From SB11 sp035906255 (GTDB lineage: Bacteria > Bacteroidota > Bacteroidia > UBA8524), in NCBI GenBank assembly GCA_035906255.1, contig JAMIFM010000010.1, positions 310,001 through 374,000 of the forward strand: DNA of 64,000 nucleotides. Direction: 5' to 3'. Both the position numbers and the translations under genes were made by a program. Shown one piece after another: positions 1 to 8,702 of this stretch (the first letter of the stretch is position 1; every line of letters begins with the position of its first letter). The notes under the pieces are model-generated. The model saw only the letters and a list, made by a program, of their open reading frames with translations, was not told the DNA's origin and searched no databases.

Positions 1-426
1 AAACCTCATGTCGGTTTGAGTTAATTTGCTAAAAAATGCCGATAATAAATGGATATTATCATTAAATAAAATGGTAGTGTAATTATTTTTTGTGGCAACC
101 TCCTTTAGGGCAGTGAATAATGTAGATAGGGCTCTTGCCTCCCTATCCCTGTCTTCAAATAATATGCTTACAATGTTTACAGGTTCATTAAAAAAAGAAA
201 AGACTGTGCCTGTTGAATAAGCGAAGAGAGCAATGACAGGTTCTTCGCCTTCAAACACAATAATGGAGGTGTTTTTATAATCGTTATCGCTGCAATATTC
301 TTTTTTGTATTTAATATTTAGCGGCAAATAATCATAGGTACCGGAAATATAGTCCCTAAATAATATCGAATTATAAAAAGCATCAAGTTCCTGCGGCGTA
401 CAAGCCTCAAGCAGCCGGGCTTTCAT
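1..426 (-). CDS. Hypothetical protein, N-terminal part (runs off left edge)
   Basis: An open frame starts with ATG at 426 (MKARLLEACTPQELDAFYNS) and stays open for 142 codons to the window edge, so the C-terminus is missing. Composition is that of a folded soluble protein: a hydrophobic strand (IIVFEGEEPVIALFAY) is followed by a charged helix (EDRDREARALSTLFTALKEV) and another strand (YTTILFN). This alternation would fit a GNAT or FemAB-like acyltransferase fold, but I see no diagnostic motif, so the function is left open. No signal peptide. It is followed on the + strand side by an AT-rich gap, and the next minus-strand gene is clpX. Confidence 0.6.
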   Translation of the reverse strand, partial: MKARLLEACTPQELDAFYNSILFRDYISGTYDYLPLNIKYKKEYCSDNDYKNTSIIVFEGEEPVIALFAYSTGTVFSFFNEPVNIVSILFEDRDREARALSTLFTALKEVATKNNYTTILFNDNIHLLSAFFSKLTQTDMRF

Positions 427-960
427 TTGTATTACTGATTATTTTCGTGCTTTATCAAATACTTATTGTTCTTGCGATTAAATACAGGTTTACAGCGGGT
501 AGCATACTAATCATCATTTTTGGTTTATAGTTTTATATAGTTAAGTTATAATGAACGCTTTGTTAAGTCAAAAAATCAAAATCCAAACCCCGCTCCGGTT
601 AGTATTACATTGTCGGGATGGTTTGAACAAAAAGAATCTTATAATGCTGCAATCCAAGGATAAACAGCATACAAATGCTTTGTTTTGGGAAAATTTATAT
701 AAAGATCAAAGGGATAATACCAAAATTAAACCAGTGGCGCAAAAGCCTCATTAGATTGTTTAAAATATTGAAACAATTACTAAGAGCTTACCTAATACGA
801 AAGAGCAATCTTGTGACTTAAACAGTTCAAATATATATGAATTTTATATACCAGCAACCTATGTGTACAATATTTAATGCACAGTTACGTTGCCTTGTTT
901 CACAGGTAAAAGCAATGATTTTGTTGATAGCAATTGCTTGCTATACAGTGTAAAAAGGGG
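427..960. other. Intergenic region, 534 bp, no supported gene
   Basis: An AT-rich gap between the partial gene and the end of clpX. A 67-codon plus-strand frame (551-754) has no recognisable protein features, and its low-complexity basic composition looks like chance. No tRNA fold, long hairpin or clear TAnnTTTG promoter was found by eye. The part near 430-550 should hold the promoter of the partial leftward gene. Confidence 0.5.
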
Positions 961-2220
961 TTAAGCAGCTTTTAGATTTAGTTTTTCAAGTTTGGCTTTG
1001 GCATACTCTAAATCAACTGTGATTTCTTTCAGCTTTTTAGAAGGGGCATCGTACATCCAATCCAGCATAATGGCTTCGCATATTGAGCGAAGACCGCGTG
1101 CGCCTACTTTATAATCGTGGGCTTTATCAACAATATAATCTATTACTTCAGGCGCAAAAATCAAGCTGGCACCTTCAATTTCAAATAGCTTTTCATATTG
1201 TTTCACCAACGCATTTTTCGGCTCCAGCAAAATACGTTTCAAAGCCGGCTTATCTAATGGGTTTAAGAAGGTAAGCACTGGCAAACGACCAATGATTTCA
1301 GGAATAAGCCCATAGCTTTTTAAATCGGCAGGGGCAACGTATTTAAGCAGGTTGTTTTGGTCGCTTTCTGCCCCCTCACCTTTTGATTTGAAGCCAATGG
1401 CCTGTGTGTCAATACGGCGGCTGATAATGGACTGTATGCCCTCAAAAGCCCCGCCACATATAAATAAAATATTACCTGTATCTACCTGCAAAAACTTTTG
1501 TTCAGGATGTTTGCGCCCGCCTTGTGGGGGTATGTTGGCTACAGTACCTTCTAATAGCTTTAACAAACCTTGCTGCACCCCTTCGCCGCTTACATCACGG
1601 GTGATGGAAGGGTTATCGCCTTTGCGGCTTATTTTGTCAATTTCGTCAATATATATAATGCCGCGTTGGGCTGCTTCTACATTATAATCGGCAGCTTGCA
1701 GCAAACGTGATATGGTACTTTCAACATCCTCGCCCACATAACCTGCTTCGGTAAATACCGTTGCATCGGCTATGCAAAAAGGCACGTCCAGTATTTTAGC
1801 AAGGGTACGCGCAAGCAGGGTTTTGCCCGTACCTGTTTCACCTACTAATAGTATGTTTGATTTTTCAAGCTCAACACCATTATCGCTAACCTTGCTGTTA
1901 ATGCGTTTGTAGTGGTTATACACCGCTACTGAAAGCACTTTTTTAGCTTCGTCTTGCCCAATCACATACTCATCAAGGTGCTGTTTTATTTCAGCCGGAG
2001 TAAGCAGGCTTTTAGAAGTTTTGCTAAAGGCGCTTTTTTCCTTTTTATCCTTTTTCTCTTCAGTTTTTGGGGTAAAACCCAATTGTTGCTCAACTATACT
2101 GCCTGCTTCAACAATGCAAGCATCGCAAATTTGTGCTTCTTGGCCAGAGACAAGTAAGGCGGCTTCGCTTGCAGGGCGACCGCAGAATGAACAGTAGGTG
2201 GTATCTTTTTTGTTTTTCAA
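961..2220 (-). CDS. clpX: ATP-dependent Clp protease ATP-binding subunit ClpX
   Basis: AAA+ unfoldase that selects substrates and threads them into ClpP in the cytoplasm. The 419-residue protein has the N-terminal C4 zinc domain (Cys10, Cys13, Cys32, Cys35), Walker A GETGTGKT at about 127-134, the pore loop GYVG at about 160-163, Walker B IIYIDEID at about 188-195, and the IGF tripeptide (about 275-277) that docks on ClpP. No ATG is available at the 5' end. I chose TTG at 2220 (MKNKKDTTYCSFCG) because it gives the usual ClpX N-terminus; another in-frame TTG lies at 2250 and would add ten residues. A terminator-like hairpin separates it from clpP, so it may have its own promoter. Length and motifs are normal and complete. 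Confidence 0.95.
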   Translation of the reverse strand: MKNKKDTTYCSFCGRPASEAALLVSGQEAQICDACIVEAGSIVEQQLGFTPKTEEKKDKKEKSAFSKTSKSLLTPAEIKQHLDEYVIGQDEAKKVLSVAVYNHYKRINSKVSDNGVELEKSNILLVGETGTGKTLLARTLAKILDVPFCIADATVFTEAGYVGEDVESTISRLLQAADYNVEAAQRGIIYIDEIDKISRKGDNPSITRDVSGEGVQQGLLKLLEGTVANIPPQGGRKHPEQKFLQVDTGNILFICGGAFEGIQSIISRRIDTQAIGFKSKGEGAESDQNNLLKYVAPADLKSYGLIPEIIGRLPVLTFLNPLDKPALKRILLEPKNALVKQYEKLFEIEGASLIFAPEVIDYIVDKAHDYKVGARGLRSICEAIMLDWMYDAPSKKLKEITVDLEYAKAKLEKLNLKAA

Positions 2221-2345
2221 GAAATGTAACTTTTGTGAGCCTAACTGCAAAAGCAGTTCCTAAATACAGGGTAGTTATATAAACTCAGTTTCAAACTACA
2301 AATTTAATATGAATTTATGGTTTTTGAGCCAGTATTGCAACAACA

Positions 2346-2374
2346 AAAAAGGCAGGTATGTTTCCTGCCTTTTT
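2346..2374 (-). terminator. Hairpin between clpP and clpX
   Basis: An 11-bp perfect stem (AAAAAGGCAGG / CCTGCCTTTTT) with a 7-nt loop and a T-run on either strand. It lies between the end of the downstream clpP (2396) and the start of clpX (2220). It probably ends or attenuates clpP transcription, which allows clpX to be expressed separately. Confidence 0.7.
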
Positions 2375-2395
2375 AAATATGTGTTTGATGAAGTT

Positions 2396-3064
2396 TTATT
2401 TGTTCATAAGCACTTCGTCAATCATGCCGTATTCTTTAGCTTCATCGGCTTTCATCCAATAATCACGATCGCCGTCGGCTGTTACTTTTTCAACGGTTTG
2501 GCCTGAGTGACGTGAAAGAATCTCATACAACTCACCTTTCAGTTTTTTGTACAGGTTTGCTGTAATTTCAATATCGCTTTGCTGCCCTTGAGCACCGCCG
2601 TGCGGTTGGTGAATCATTACCCTGCTGTGGCGCAATGCACTGCGTTTACCCGCTGCTCCTGCACACAACAATACGGCACCAAAGCTGGCGGCCATACCTG
2701 TGCAAATAGTAGCTACATCAGGTTTGATGAACTGCATGGTATCGTAAATGCCTAAGCCTGCAAATACAGAGCCTCCGGGGCTGTTTATATACATTTGTAT
2801 ATCGCGCTTTGGATCCATAGATTCAAGGAACAGGAATTGAGCTACGATAATGTTTGCAATTTCATCATCTACTTCAGTGCCTAAAAAAACAATCCTATCG
2901 GCCATTAAGCGAGAGAAAACGTCAATCTCGCGAAAGTTCACGGGGCGTTCCTCAATCACCGTGCGAGTCATGTTCTGTATAGAACTGGTGAAACGGTGGG
3001 TGCTGAGGCTGCTTATTCCCAAATGCTTGGTAGCATATTTATTAAATTCTTTGCCAAAATCCAT
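2396..3064 (-). CDS. clpP: ATP-dependent Clp protease proteolytic subunit (second of tandem pair)
   Basis: Serine protease subunit that forms the ClpP barrel with ClpX. The start was set at ATG 3064 (MDFGKEFNKY), because the longer frame would overlap the upstream clpP and because both paralogs then begin identically with MDFGKEF. The 222 residues contain the full triad: Ser127 in GMAASFGA, His152 in SRVMIHQP and Asp201 in DRDYWM. The oligomerisation and substrate strand INSPGGSV is intact. It lies 28 bp downstream of a paralog of the same length and clearly similar sequence. Differences from the paralog include Phe in place of Met after the nucleophile (SFGA versus SMGA) and an HG in place of MG after HQP. 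Both copies look catalytically competent. Confidence 0.93.
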   Translation of the reverse strand: MDFGKEFNKYATKHLGISSLSTHRFTSSIQNMTRTVIEERPVNFREIDVFSRLMADRIVFLGTEVDDEIANIIVAQFLFLESMDPKRDIQMYINSPGGSVFAGLGIYDTMQFIKPDVATICTGMAASFGAVLLCAGAAGKRSALRHSRVMIHQPHGGAQGQQSDIEITANLYKKLKGELYEILSRHSGQTVEKVTADGDRDYWMKADEAKEYGMIDEVLMNK

Positions 3065-3092
3065 AGTTTTAATCTTTAGGTAAATTAATTGT

Positions 3093-3764
3093 TTAGCGTT
3101 TGCGGGTAAGTACCTCGTCAATCATACCATATTGTTTGGCTTCACCGGCAATCATCCAGTAATCACGGTCAGCATCTTTTTCTACTTTATCGTAGGGTTG
3201 GCCGCTGTGGTTGGCAATAATATCGTACAGTTCTTTTTTCAGTTTTTTAATCTCACGGGCAGTAATCTCAATATCACTCTCTTGGCCTTGTGCACCACCC
3301 ATCGGTTGGTGTATCATCACACGGCTGTGCTCCAAACCGCTACGCTTACCTGCTGCTCCCGCACACAACAGCACAGCACCCATACTGGCTGCCATACCTG
3401 TACAAATAGTAGCCACATCAGGTTTAATAAACTGCATAGTATCATAAATACCTAATCCGGCATATACAGAGCCGCCGGGGCTGTTTACGTACATTTGTAT
3501 GTCGCGTTTAGCGTCCATCGATTCCAAAAACAGGAACTGGGCTATAATAATATTAGCGATGTAATCGTCGATACCTGTACCCAAAAACACAATCCTATCG
3601 GCCATCAAACGTGAGAAAACGTCTATCTCACGAAAGTTCACGGGGCGTTCTTCAATCACCGTACGGGTCATGTTTTCAACCGAGTTTATATACTTATCGG
3701 TATGCAAACTGTTGATGCCCCTGTGTTTGGTGGCATACTTGCGGAACTCTTTACCAAAATCCAT
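3093..3764 (-). CDS. clpP: ATP-dependent Clp protease proteolytic subunit (first of tandem pair)
   Basis: ClpP-family serine peptidase of 223 residues, starting with ATG at 3764 (MDFGKEFRKY). The catalytic Ser127 (GMAASMGA), His152 (SRVMIHQP) and Asp201 (DRDYWM) are present, and its SMGA motif is the classical one. It is the first gene of the run clpP-clpP-clpX, all leftward. Upstream is a 200-bp divergent gap shared with a lipoprotein gene; the trigger-factor gene that often precedes clpP is not here. ClpP normally forms two stacked heptamers, and two adjacent paralogs suggest either mixed rings or separate homo-oligomers. That is inference, since nothing in the sequence fixes the stoichiometry. 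Confidence 0.93.
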   Translation of the reverse strand: MDFGKEFRKYATKHRGINSLHTDKYINSVENMTRTVIEERPVNFREIDVFSRLMADRIVFLGTGIDDYIANIIIAQFLFLESMDAKRDIQMYVNSPGGSVYAGLGIYDTMQFIKPDVATICTGMAASMGAVLLCAGAAGKRSGLEHSRVMIHQPMGGAQGQESDIEITAREIKKLKKELYDIIANHSGQPYDKVEKDADRDYWMIAGEAKQYGMIDEVLTRKR

Positions 3765-3964
3765 ATTTTTATTTTTAAGGGTGAATTTTCAGAGTGTAAT
3801 CAACAAAAAAAAAACCAACTGTGCAAAACGGTAAAAATGGCAGGCTGGTTTCTATTAACCGACACTTATTGGCGATGAATTGGAGTTAAAAACTGCCAAT
3901 TGCTTTTTTGTGTTTAACAAATCTTGCTCGGTTTTTGTGGTTGAGAGTATAAACGGATTTAAAT

Positions 3965-4531
3965 ATGAAAGCACTCTTTTTATCTCTTGCTTTTTCGTTG
4001 TTGTTTATTAGCGCCTGCAATACCGGCCAAGATGATGCTGTTGATCCGGCAGCCGATTTAGAGCAATACAATGATTTTTTTACCGTAAACAAAATGCAGG
4101 TGCGGTACGATCGGGAAATTGTGAACCATTTAGGAATGCCGTCGCCTGATTGGGTGCCCAACGGGTCGTCGTTTTTTTCTTCTTGCGTCAGTTCAAAAAG
4201 AGATGATAAAAAAGGGGAGGTAGTGTTTTCGGGCTTTCCTTTAATAGGATGTGTGTATGCTAAAGTGCAGGGCAAAAAAATTACTTTTTACCAGCAAGAC
4301 ACTAAAAGAAGACCTGAACATATCGGGTTTAGAAATTTCATTATTACACCAATTACTACAACCATTTTGGTGAGCGGTAGCGGAGATATTATTGACGGAA
4401 ATGTAAACAACCTGCACCTTACTTATACCATTGACGGGTTGCCGCTAATTGATGTGACGGCGACCTTAAAAAGATATGTTTCGCCCGGTGGTTATCAGGC
4501 TAATATATTTGTTGACCCTTGCGAAAAATAA
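3965..4531 (+). CDS. Hypothetical lipoprotein
   Basis: A 188-residue protein with a clear lipoprotein signal peptide: MKALFLSLAFSLLFISAC, where the lipobox ISAC puts the lipidated Cys at residue 18. The mature part is acidic at first (DDAVDPAADLEQYNDFF) and then rich in beta-type strands, ending DVTATLKRYVSPGGYQANIFVDPCEK. Two later Cys pairs could form disulfides. I recognise no family. The start ATG follows an AT-rich leader divergent from clpP. A weak hairpin lies just downstream. Probably anchored in the outer or inner membrane, periplasmic or surface facing. Confidence 0.75.
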   Translation: MKALFLSLAFSLLFISACNTGQDDAVDPAADLEQYNDFFTVNKMQVRYDREIVNHLGMPSPDWVPNGSSFFSSCVSSKRDDKKGEVVFSGFPLIGCVYAKVQGKKITFYQQDTKRRPEHIGFRNFIITPITTTILVSGSGDIIDGNVNNLHLTYTIDGLPLIDVTATLKRYVSPGGYQANIFVDPCEK

Positions 4532-4551
4532 CACTCCCACAACGCAATTAA

Positions 4552-4579
4552 AGCCCTGCTATGCAAGGCGATTAGGGCT
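4552..4579 (+). terminator. Weak terminator-like hairpin after lipoprotein gene
   Basis: AGCCCT / AGGGCT arms enclose 16 nt and are followed by GTTTT, 20 bp after the lipoprotein stop codon. The stem is short and the loop long, so the call is tentative. Confidence 0.35.
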
Positions 4580-4650
4580 GTTTTAGCTGTTGATTGTGGC
4601 ATTTTCTTAAAAAAGTGCGTATATTTATAAGGAACCAAAACTAGAAGCGT

Positions 4651-5301
4651 ATGAAAAGGATAGTATTAGCATTGGTAGTTTTGTGTAGCTGCATAGGAGT
4701 GCAGGCACAAAAGGGTTTTTATTACGGTGGCGTGTTTGGGATAGGGCAGGCCTCTTTTAACAGTTCGGCGTTGGCAAACCAATCAAACCTATTAATGGTG
4801 GGAGGGGGAGTTGCCGGTACTTATCAGTTTACTAATTATTTTGGACTAACGGTAAACGGGTTAGTAGTATCAAAAGGGACGAGTGCAACGGGCACTGTGC
4901 AGGGTAACATTTTTAATCCTGATGAGGATTATGAAGAAACCTACAAGTTACTGTATGCTGAGGTACCTGTGATGGCTAAGTTAAGGTACGGGGCAAAGGG
5001 TTTTTACGGTAAGATTTTTGGCGGCCCCAGTTTTAACTTTAATTTGAGTGGCACGTATGATGTTGATTATAAGAACAGTACTAATAAGGATGTTAGCGGG
5101 CAAAAGATAAACGGTTTGAAGGTGATGGAAACTGCACTGGTGTATGGTGCGGGTATTGAGGTTGAAACCTCTGCCGCTGGTCTTTATTCGTTAGAGTTCC
5201 GAATGAGTCAGGGACTAACAGGCATTGCCAAGACAGTGATGGGCGGCAATGATATTAAAAACGAATATTTTTCTATTTGTTTGGGCTGGAGCCTTAACTA
5301 A
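4651..5301 (+). CDS. Outer-membrane beta-barrel protein (porin-like, OmpA/PorT-type fold)
   Basis: 216 residues with a Sec signal peptide (MKRIVLALVVLCSCIGVQAQ, cleavage after AQA-Q or nearby) followed by amphipathic strands alternating with turns (FYYGGVFGIGQ, MVGGGVAGTYQFTNYFGLTVNGLVV, LLYAEVPVMAKLRYGAKGFYGKIFGGPSFNF). It ends in an aromatic-rich strand, YFSICLGWSLN. This is the pattern of the small Bacteroidota porin-family barrels (outer-membrane beta-barrel domain). The ligand is unknown. The gene converges on a minus-strand membrane protein only 4 bp away, with no space for a classical terminator between them. Confidence 0.8.
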   Translation: MKRIVLALVVLCSCIGVQAQKGFYYGGVFGIGQASFNSSALANQSNLLMVGGGVAGTYQFTNYFGLTVNGLVVSKGTSATGTVQGNIFNPDEDYEETYKLLYAEVPVMAKLRYGAKGFYGKIFGGPSFNFNLSGTYDVDYKNSTNKDVSGQKINGLKVMETALVYGAGIEVETSAAGLYSLEFRMSQGLTGIAKTVMGGNDIKNEYFSICLGWSLN

Positions 5302-5305
5302 ACTA

Positions 5306-5932
5306 TTAAACGGCAGCGGGGTAGTAGTGCGAGAGTATTTCTATCCCGATGCCTATAAGCAGGTTGATTATAAAAATATTGCGCAGGCTGAAAATGAATT
5401 TATCAGCAATGTTTTGTGGCAAACGGGCTACAATTTTTTCAACCAAATCATTTATGGCGGCTGTTTTTTCTTCGGCAGTGCCCTGCTTGTTTACTTGTAC
5501 CAGTTTTTCCCACTCGGTTTTATAGCCTGATAGCTTTACAATAAAACGTACTAACTTCAGTTCACCGGAGCTGGCCGCAATCGTTGAGCCTTTATCAGTA
5601 ACTAATAGTCCTAATTTACTATGGGCTACTTTGCCCAATATACCGTTTAAGAATCCTTGGTTTTTTTCGATGGCCTTGCTGATGGCCAAACCCATGCCGC
5701 TTAAATAGCCTAAATAAAAATAAAGGGCAGGAAAGGCCGCAAACAGCAATACTACCATTAATGCTGCAAGGGCTATATGCCAACCGCCTGCTTCAAATAG
5801 TTTGATATACCAGCCTACTTTTACTACGCCATATACCCAATTGACGGTTAACCCTACTATGGCAAATTTTATTACTGCAAGTACCGACCAGCCTGCTATA
5901 CGGGCATAATCTTTTATATCTCCTGTTTGCAT
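5306..5932 (-). CDS. Hypothetical inner-membrane protein
   Basis: 208 residues starting at ATG 5932. Three hydrophobic segments are clear: IAGWSVLAVIKFAIVGLTVNWVYGVV near the N-terminus, HIALAALMVVLLFAAFPALYFYLGYLSG around residues 50-80, and IFIINLLIGIGIEILSHYY at the C-terminus. Between them lies a soluble stretch of about 90 residues (NQGFLNGILGKVAHSKLGLL to VEKIVARLPQNIADK). No signal peptide and no motif I recognise. Codon use looks like its neighbours. It is transcribed alone, and a minus-strand terminator hairpin lies just upstream (5951-5981). Confidence 0.7.
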   Translation of the reverse strand: MQTGDIKDYARIAGWSVLAVIKFAIVGLTVNWVYGVVKVGWYIKLFEAGGWHIALAALMVVLLFAAFPALYFYLGYLSGMGLAISKAIEKNQGFLNGILGKVAHSKLGLLVTDKGSTIAASSGELKLVRFIVKLSGYKTEWEKLVQVNKQGTAEEKTAAINDLVEKIVARLPQNIADKFIFSLRNIFIINLLIGIGIEILSHYYPAAV

Positions 5933-5950
5933 ATTGTGAACGGAAGATAC

Positions 5951-5981
5951 AAAAAAGCCTGCTTACTTCAAGTAAGCAGGC
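5951..5981 (-). terminator. Orphan Rho-independent terminator
   Basis: A perfect 12-bp inverted repeat (GCCTGCTTACTT / AAGTAAGCAGGC around one base), preceded on the + strand by six A, so the U-run is on the minus-strand transcript. No minus-strand gene ends here: GH31 ends at 6205 and has its own hairpin at 6156-6183. A short untranslated transcript may end here. Confidence 0.65.
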
Positions 5982-6155
5982 CAGCAAATCAGGCAGCAAG
6001 CCAATAAGGCCACTACGTTATACCATAGGCTTAGTATGGTTGTTGCAGAAGTAATGCAAACCTATGATGCGGGTGAACTATATACTATTGCAAAGTAATA
6101 AGTGGGCGTTTTTGGTAATAAGTGGACGATAGTGCGGATAATCGGGAGGATAAAA

Positions 6156-6183
6156 CAAAAAAAGCAGGCCATTTGACCTGCTT
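6156..6183 (-). terminator. Terminator of the GH31 gene
   Basis: AAGCAGG / CCTGCTT arms with a T-run on the minus strand, 22 bp after the GH31 stop codon. The arm sequence GCAGGCC resembles that of the neighbouring terminators at 5957 and 8703. Confidence 0.65.
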
Positions 6184-6204
6184 GTTATGTAATCAAGTAT
6201 AAGG

Positions 6205-8628
6205 TTAATAGCGGATGGTTATTTCTTTATCACTGTTATCAAACTCAATGTAGGGCAACTGTGTGATTGTTTTATTGATGTGCGGTTTTCTGTAAGGAGG
6301 TTCGTAATTACCTACTTGGTCTACAAAATTATAATCCACGGTATTTGTGTTTTCGCGGACATTATTTACTGAGGCCTTAATATCACTTGCATTATACCCA
6401 TGAAAATAAACTTGCAATGCCGCGTATTGTGAGGCGTAGTTTCCTTTTTTGGCAGTCAGCGTAATTGTTCTTTCTTGCGGACTAAACAATATCGAACGTT
6501 TATAGAACCCGTTTTCTTTGTAATCATAGCTTTCGCCGTCGTCTTCATAATATTCAAAAGTGTTTGCATCCCTGCCTTTATATACGTGTATTTCAAGCAT
6601 ATTTTGTTTTTCAGCAGTATGCTGTTGCTGGCTCGGGGCTTGTAGTAGCAGTATAGCACTTGCTCTAACAAAAACAGGCAATCGGTCTTTGCTTACCTCA
6701 ACATTCACAGGACCTGCTTTTTCAAACACAGTATCAGTATAAGCGTCATAAAAAGTGGTGGGGTATCGTTCCATTCCCGGAATATAAACTTCAGCAAACC
6801 TTTCGGAATGAACAATGGGGCATACCAGTATCGACGAACCGTAATAAAACTGATTTTGATAATCGTATGCAAATATCTGGTTATTAATATCGGCAGCGTG
6901 GTAAAAAGCCATTGCACGTGCCACAGGCATGCCTGTTTGGGTAGCATTGTACATCAGGCTATAGGTATAGGGCAGTAATCGGTAACGCAGTTTCATGTGG
7001 TTGCGAGCTGTTTCTTCAGCCTCTTCACCAAAAGTCCAAGGTTCAGCATCGTGTCCGTTTACTAAAGTACTGCTTCTGAAAAGCGGGGCAAAAGCACCCA
7101 CTTGCATCCAACGCATATACAGGTACGGTGAAGTGTTTACATCAAATCCGCTTGCGTCTAATCCTGCATAAGGAATACCGCTTACGCCCATGTTGATGAT
7201 TGAACGGACAGCCTGCAACAAATCTTCGCCGGTACCTTTACTACCGCTTGTAAACATAGTTGCCGAGCACTGTATGCCTGCATATCCAGTTTTTGAAACT
7301 ACAAAAGGGCGTTTGTTACCCAGTCTGTATTTTGCGCCTGCATAAGTGGCAACCGTCATTAGCGTTCCGTATATGTTTCTACCCTCTTTATAGGTAGTGC
7401 TTCTGCCATCGCAAGAAAAACCGATAAAATCAGGGATGCTGTCGCCTTTAACGGTTGGTTGGTTCATATCGGTTAAAAAACCTTCAATCCCCAGTTTGGT
7501 ATATTCTTCTAACGGTTCGTCCCACCAATCGCGGCATGGGCCGCTGGTAAAATCAGGGAAATGACTGCTGCCGGGTAAAGCTTCACTCCAATAGGGTTGG
7601 CCGTCAGGATATTTTAAAAATACTCCTGCTTTCATTCCTTTGTCATATACTTCATACCCTGCCTCAGCTTTTATGGCGGGTAATAAAGTGATAATTACCT
7701 TAAAGCCTAATTCTTTAAGTTTTAATATTACTTCATGAGGATTTCCGAAGCGTTCTCCGTTCCAAGTAAATACTTTAAAGCTATCCATACTGCGCTCATC
7801 TATGTACAAAGTGTCGCAAGGTATTTTCCTGCTTCTTAGGCTTTGGGCAAGGCTTACTATCTGAGCATCGGTAACGTATTTTGCATTGTGATGCTGGTAC
7901 CCTAATGACCAAAGCGGAGGCATTTCAATTTTTCCGGTAAGGGTTGTATAGGCATCAATCACACCGCTCATTTCAGGAGCCGAAAAGAAATAATAATTCA
8001 ATATGCCGCTTTCAGCCTTAAAAAAGCTGAAACGGTCGTTTGATGCTCCAAAGTTGAAATCAGTTTTGGCAGGATTATCTAAAAATATCCCATACGAATG
8101 CCCGCGTGTTATCCCTACATAAAAAGGGATGCTTGTGTTCATCAGGTTACCATTTTCACTACTTTCAATCCTGTTGGTGTGCTGTGAATTAGACCTGTCT
8201 GCAAAACCTGTCTTTTCTCCCAAGCCCATAAAATGTTCATTGGGTCTTAAATACTTGTAATTAGTAATTTCAGTACCCAGCCAGCTTATCCCAAAGGCAT
8301 TGTCGTCCTCGTTTAATAATTCTCCGTTGTGGCTAAAAAAGAAAATACGCAAAGGGTTTTTACGTATCAACACCCTTGTAGTGTCAGTACTAAAAGATAA
8401 ACTGTTGTTGTCATCAGATACCTCAAAGGGTTCTTGTTCACGGCGAGCCACTGCATAACTGAAATAGTTATACTCTTCGTTATGTTTCAGTACCTGAATG
8501 TTTATGACGTTTTGGTTTACAACAAAAATTTTGACAATGCCATTTTGGGCATTAATTATAAGCGTTCCGTCTTCTTCTTGTTGGTAGCCAATATAATGAC
8601 CGAGAGGGGTAACCTGATTATAGTTCAT
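6205..8628 (-). CDS. Glycoside hydrolase family 31 protein (alpha-glucosidase-like)
   Basis: Predicted retaining glycosidase of 807 residues. I start it at ATG 8628 (MNYNQVTPLGHYIGYQ). The longer frame would begin inside the perfect aconitase terminator at 8703-8727 and would add residues with no homologous character. Layout: an N-terminal beta-sandwich (about 1-235), a TIM barrel beginning PPLWSLGYQHH, the nucleophile Asp387 in GFLTDMNQP, the acid/base Asp491 in YAGLDASGF, and beta-sandwich C-terminal domains. No signal peptide is visible, so it is probably cytoplasmic. Odd points: family GH31 usually has WNDMNEP and an RS-G plus WxGD block; here these read LTDMNQP, SKTGYAG and FTSGS. The fold call is firm, the substrate is not. 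Confidence 0.88.
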   Translation of the reverse strand: MNYNQVTPLGHYIGYQQEEDGTLIINAQNGIVKIFVVNQNVINIQVLKHNEEYNYFSYAVARREQEPFEVSDDNNSLSFSTDTTRVLIRKNPLRIFFFSHNGELLNEDDNAFGISWLGTEITNYKYLRPNEHFMGLGEKTGFADRSNSQHTNRIESSENGNLMNTSIPFYVGITRGHSYGIFLDNPAKTDFNFGASNDRFSFFKAESGILNYYFFSAPEMSGVIDAYTTLTGKIEMPPLWSLGYQHHNAKYVTDAQIVSLAQSLRSRKIPCDTLYIDERSMDSFKVFTWNGERFGNPHEVILKLKELGFKVIITLLPAIKAEAGYEVYDKGMKAGVFLKYPDGQPYWSEALPGSSHFPDFTSGPCRDWWDEPLEEYTKLGIEGFLTDMNQPTVKGDSIPDFIGFSCDGRSTTYKEGRNIYGTLMTVATYAGAKYRLGNKRPFVVSKTGYAGIQCSATMFTSGSKGTGEDLLQAVRSIINMGVSGIPYAGLDASGFDVNTSPYLYMRWMQVGAFAPLFRSSTLVNGHDAEPWTFGEEAEETARNHMKLRYRLLPYTYSLMYNATQTGMPVARAMAFYHAADINNQIFAYDYQNQFYYGSSILVCPIVHSERFAEVYIPGMERYPTTFYDAYTDTVFEKAGPVNVEVSKDRLPVFVRASAILLLQAPSQQQHTAEKQNMLEIHVYKGRDANTFEYYEDDGESYDYKENGFYKRSILFSPQERTITLTAKKGNYASQYAALQVYFHGYNASDIKASVNNVRENTNTVDYNFVDQVGNYEPPYRKPHINKTITQLPYIEFDNSDKEITIRY

Positions 8629-8702
8629 GGATAGCAAATTAAAAGGGGTGTTAGTTGGCACTAAAAATAGAGTAATAATGTGATTTAATTTATAAAAACG
8701 AA

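Noticed and set aside
551..754. 67-codon plus-strand frame in the first gap
   Set aside because: Low-complexity, basic and without motif, promoter or homologous look; the gap is AT-rich, where such frames arise by chance.
3886..4275. 129-codon minus-strand frame
   Set aside because: Lies antisense within a lipoprotein gene that has a clear signal peptide and lipobox.
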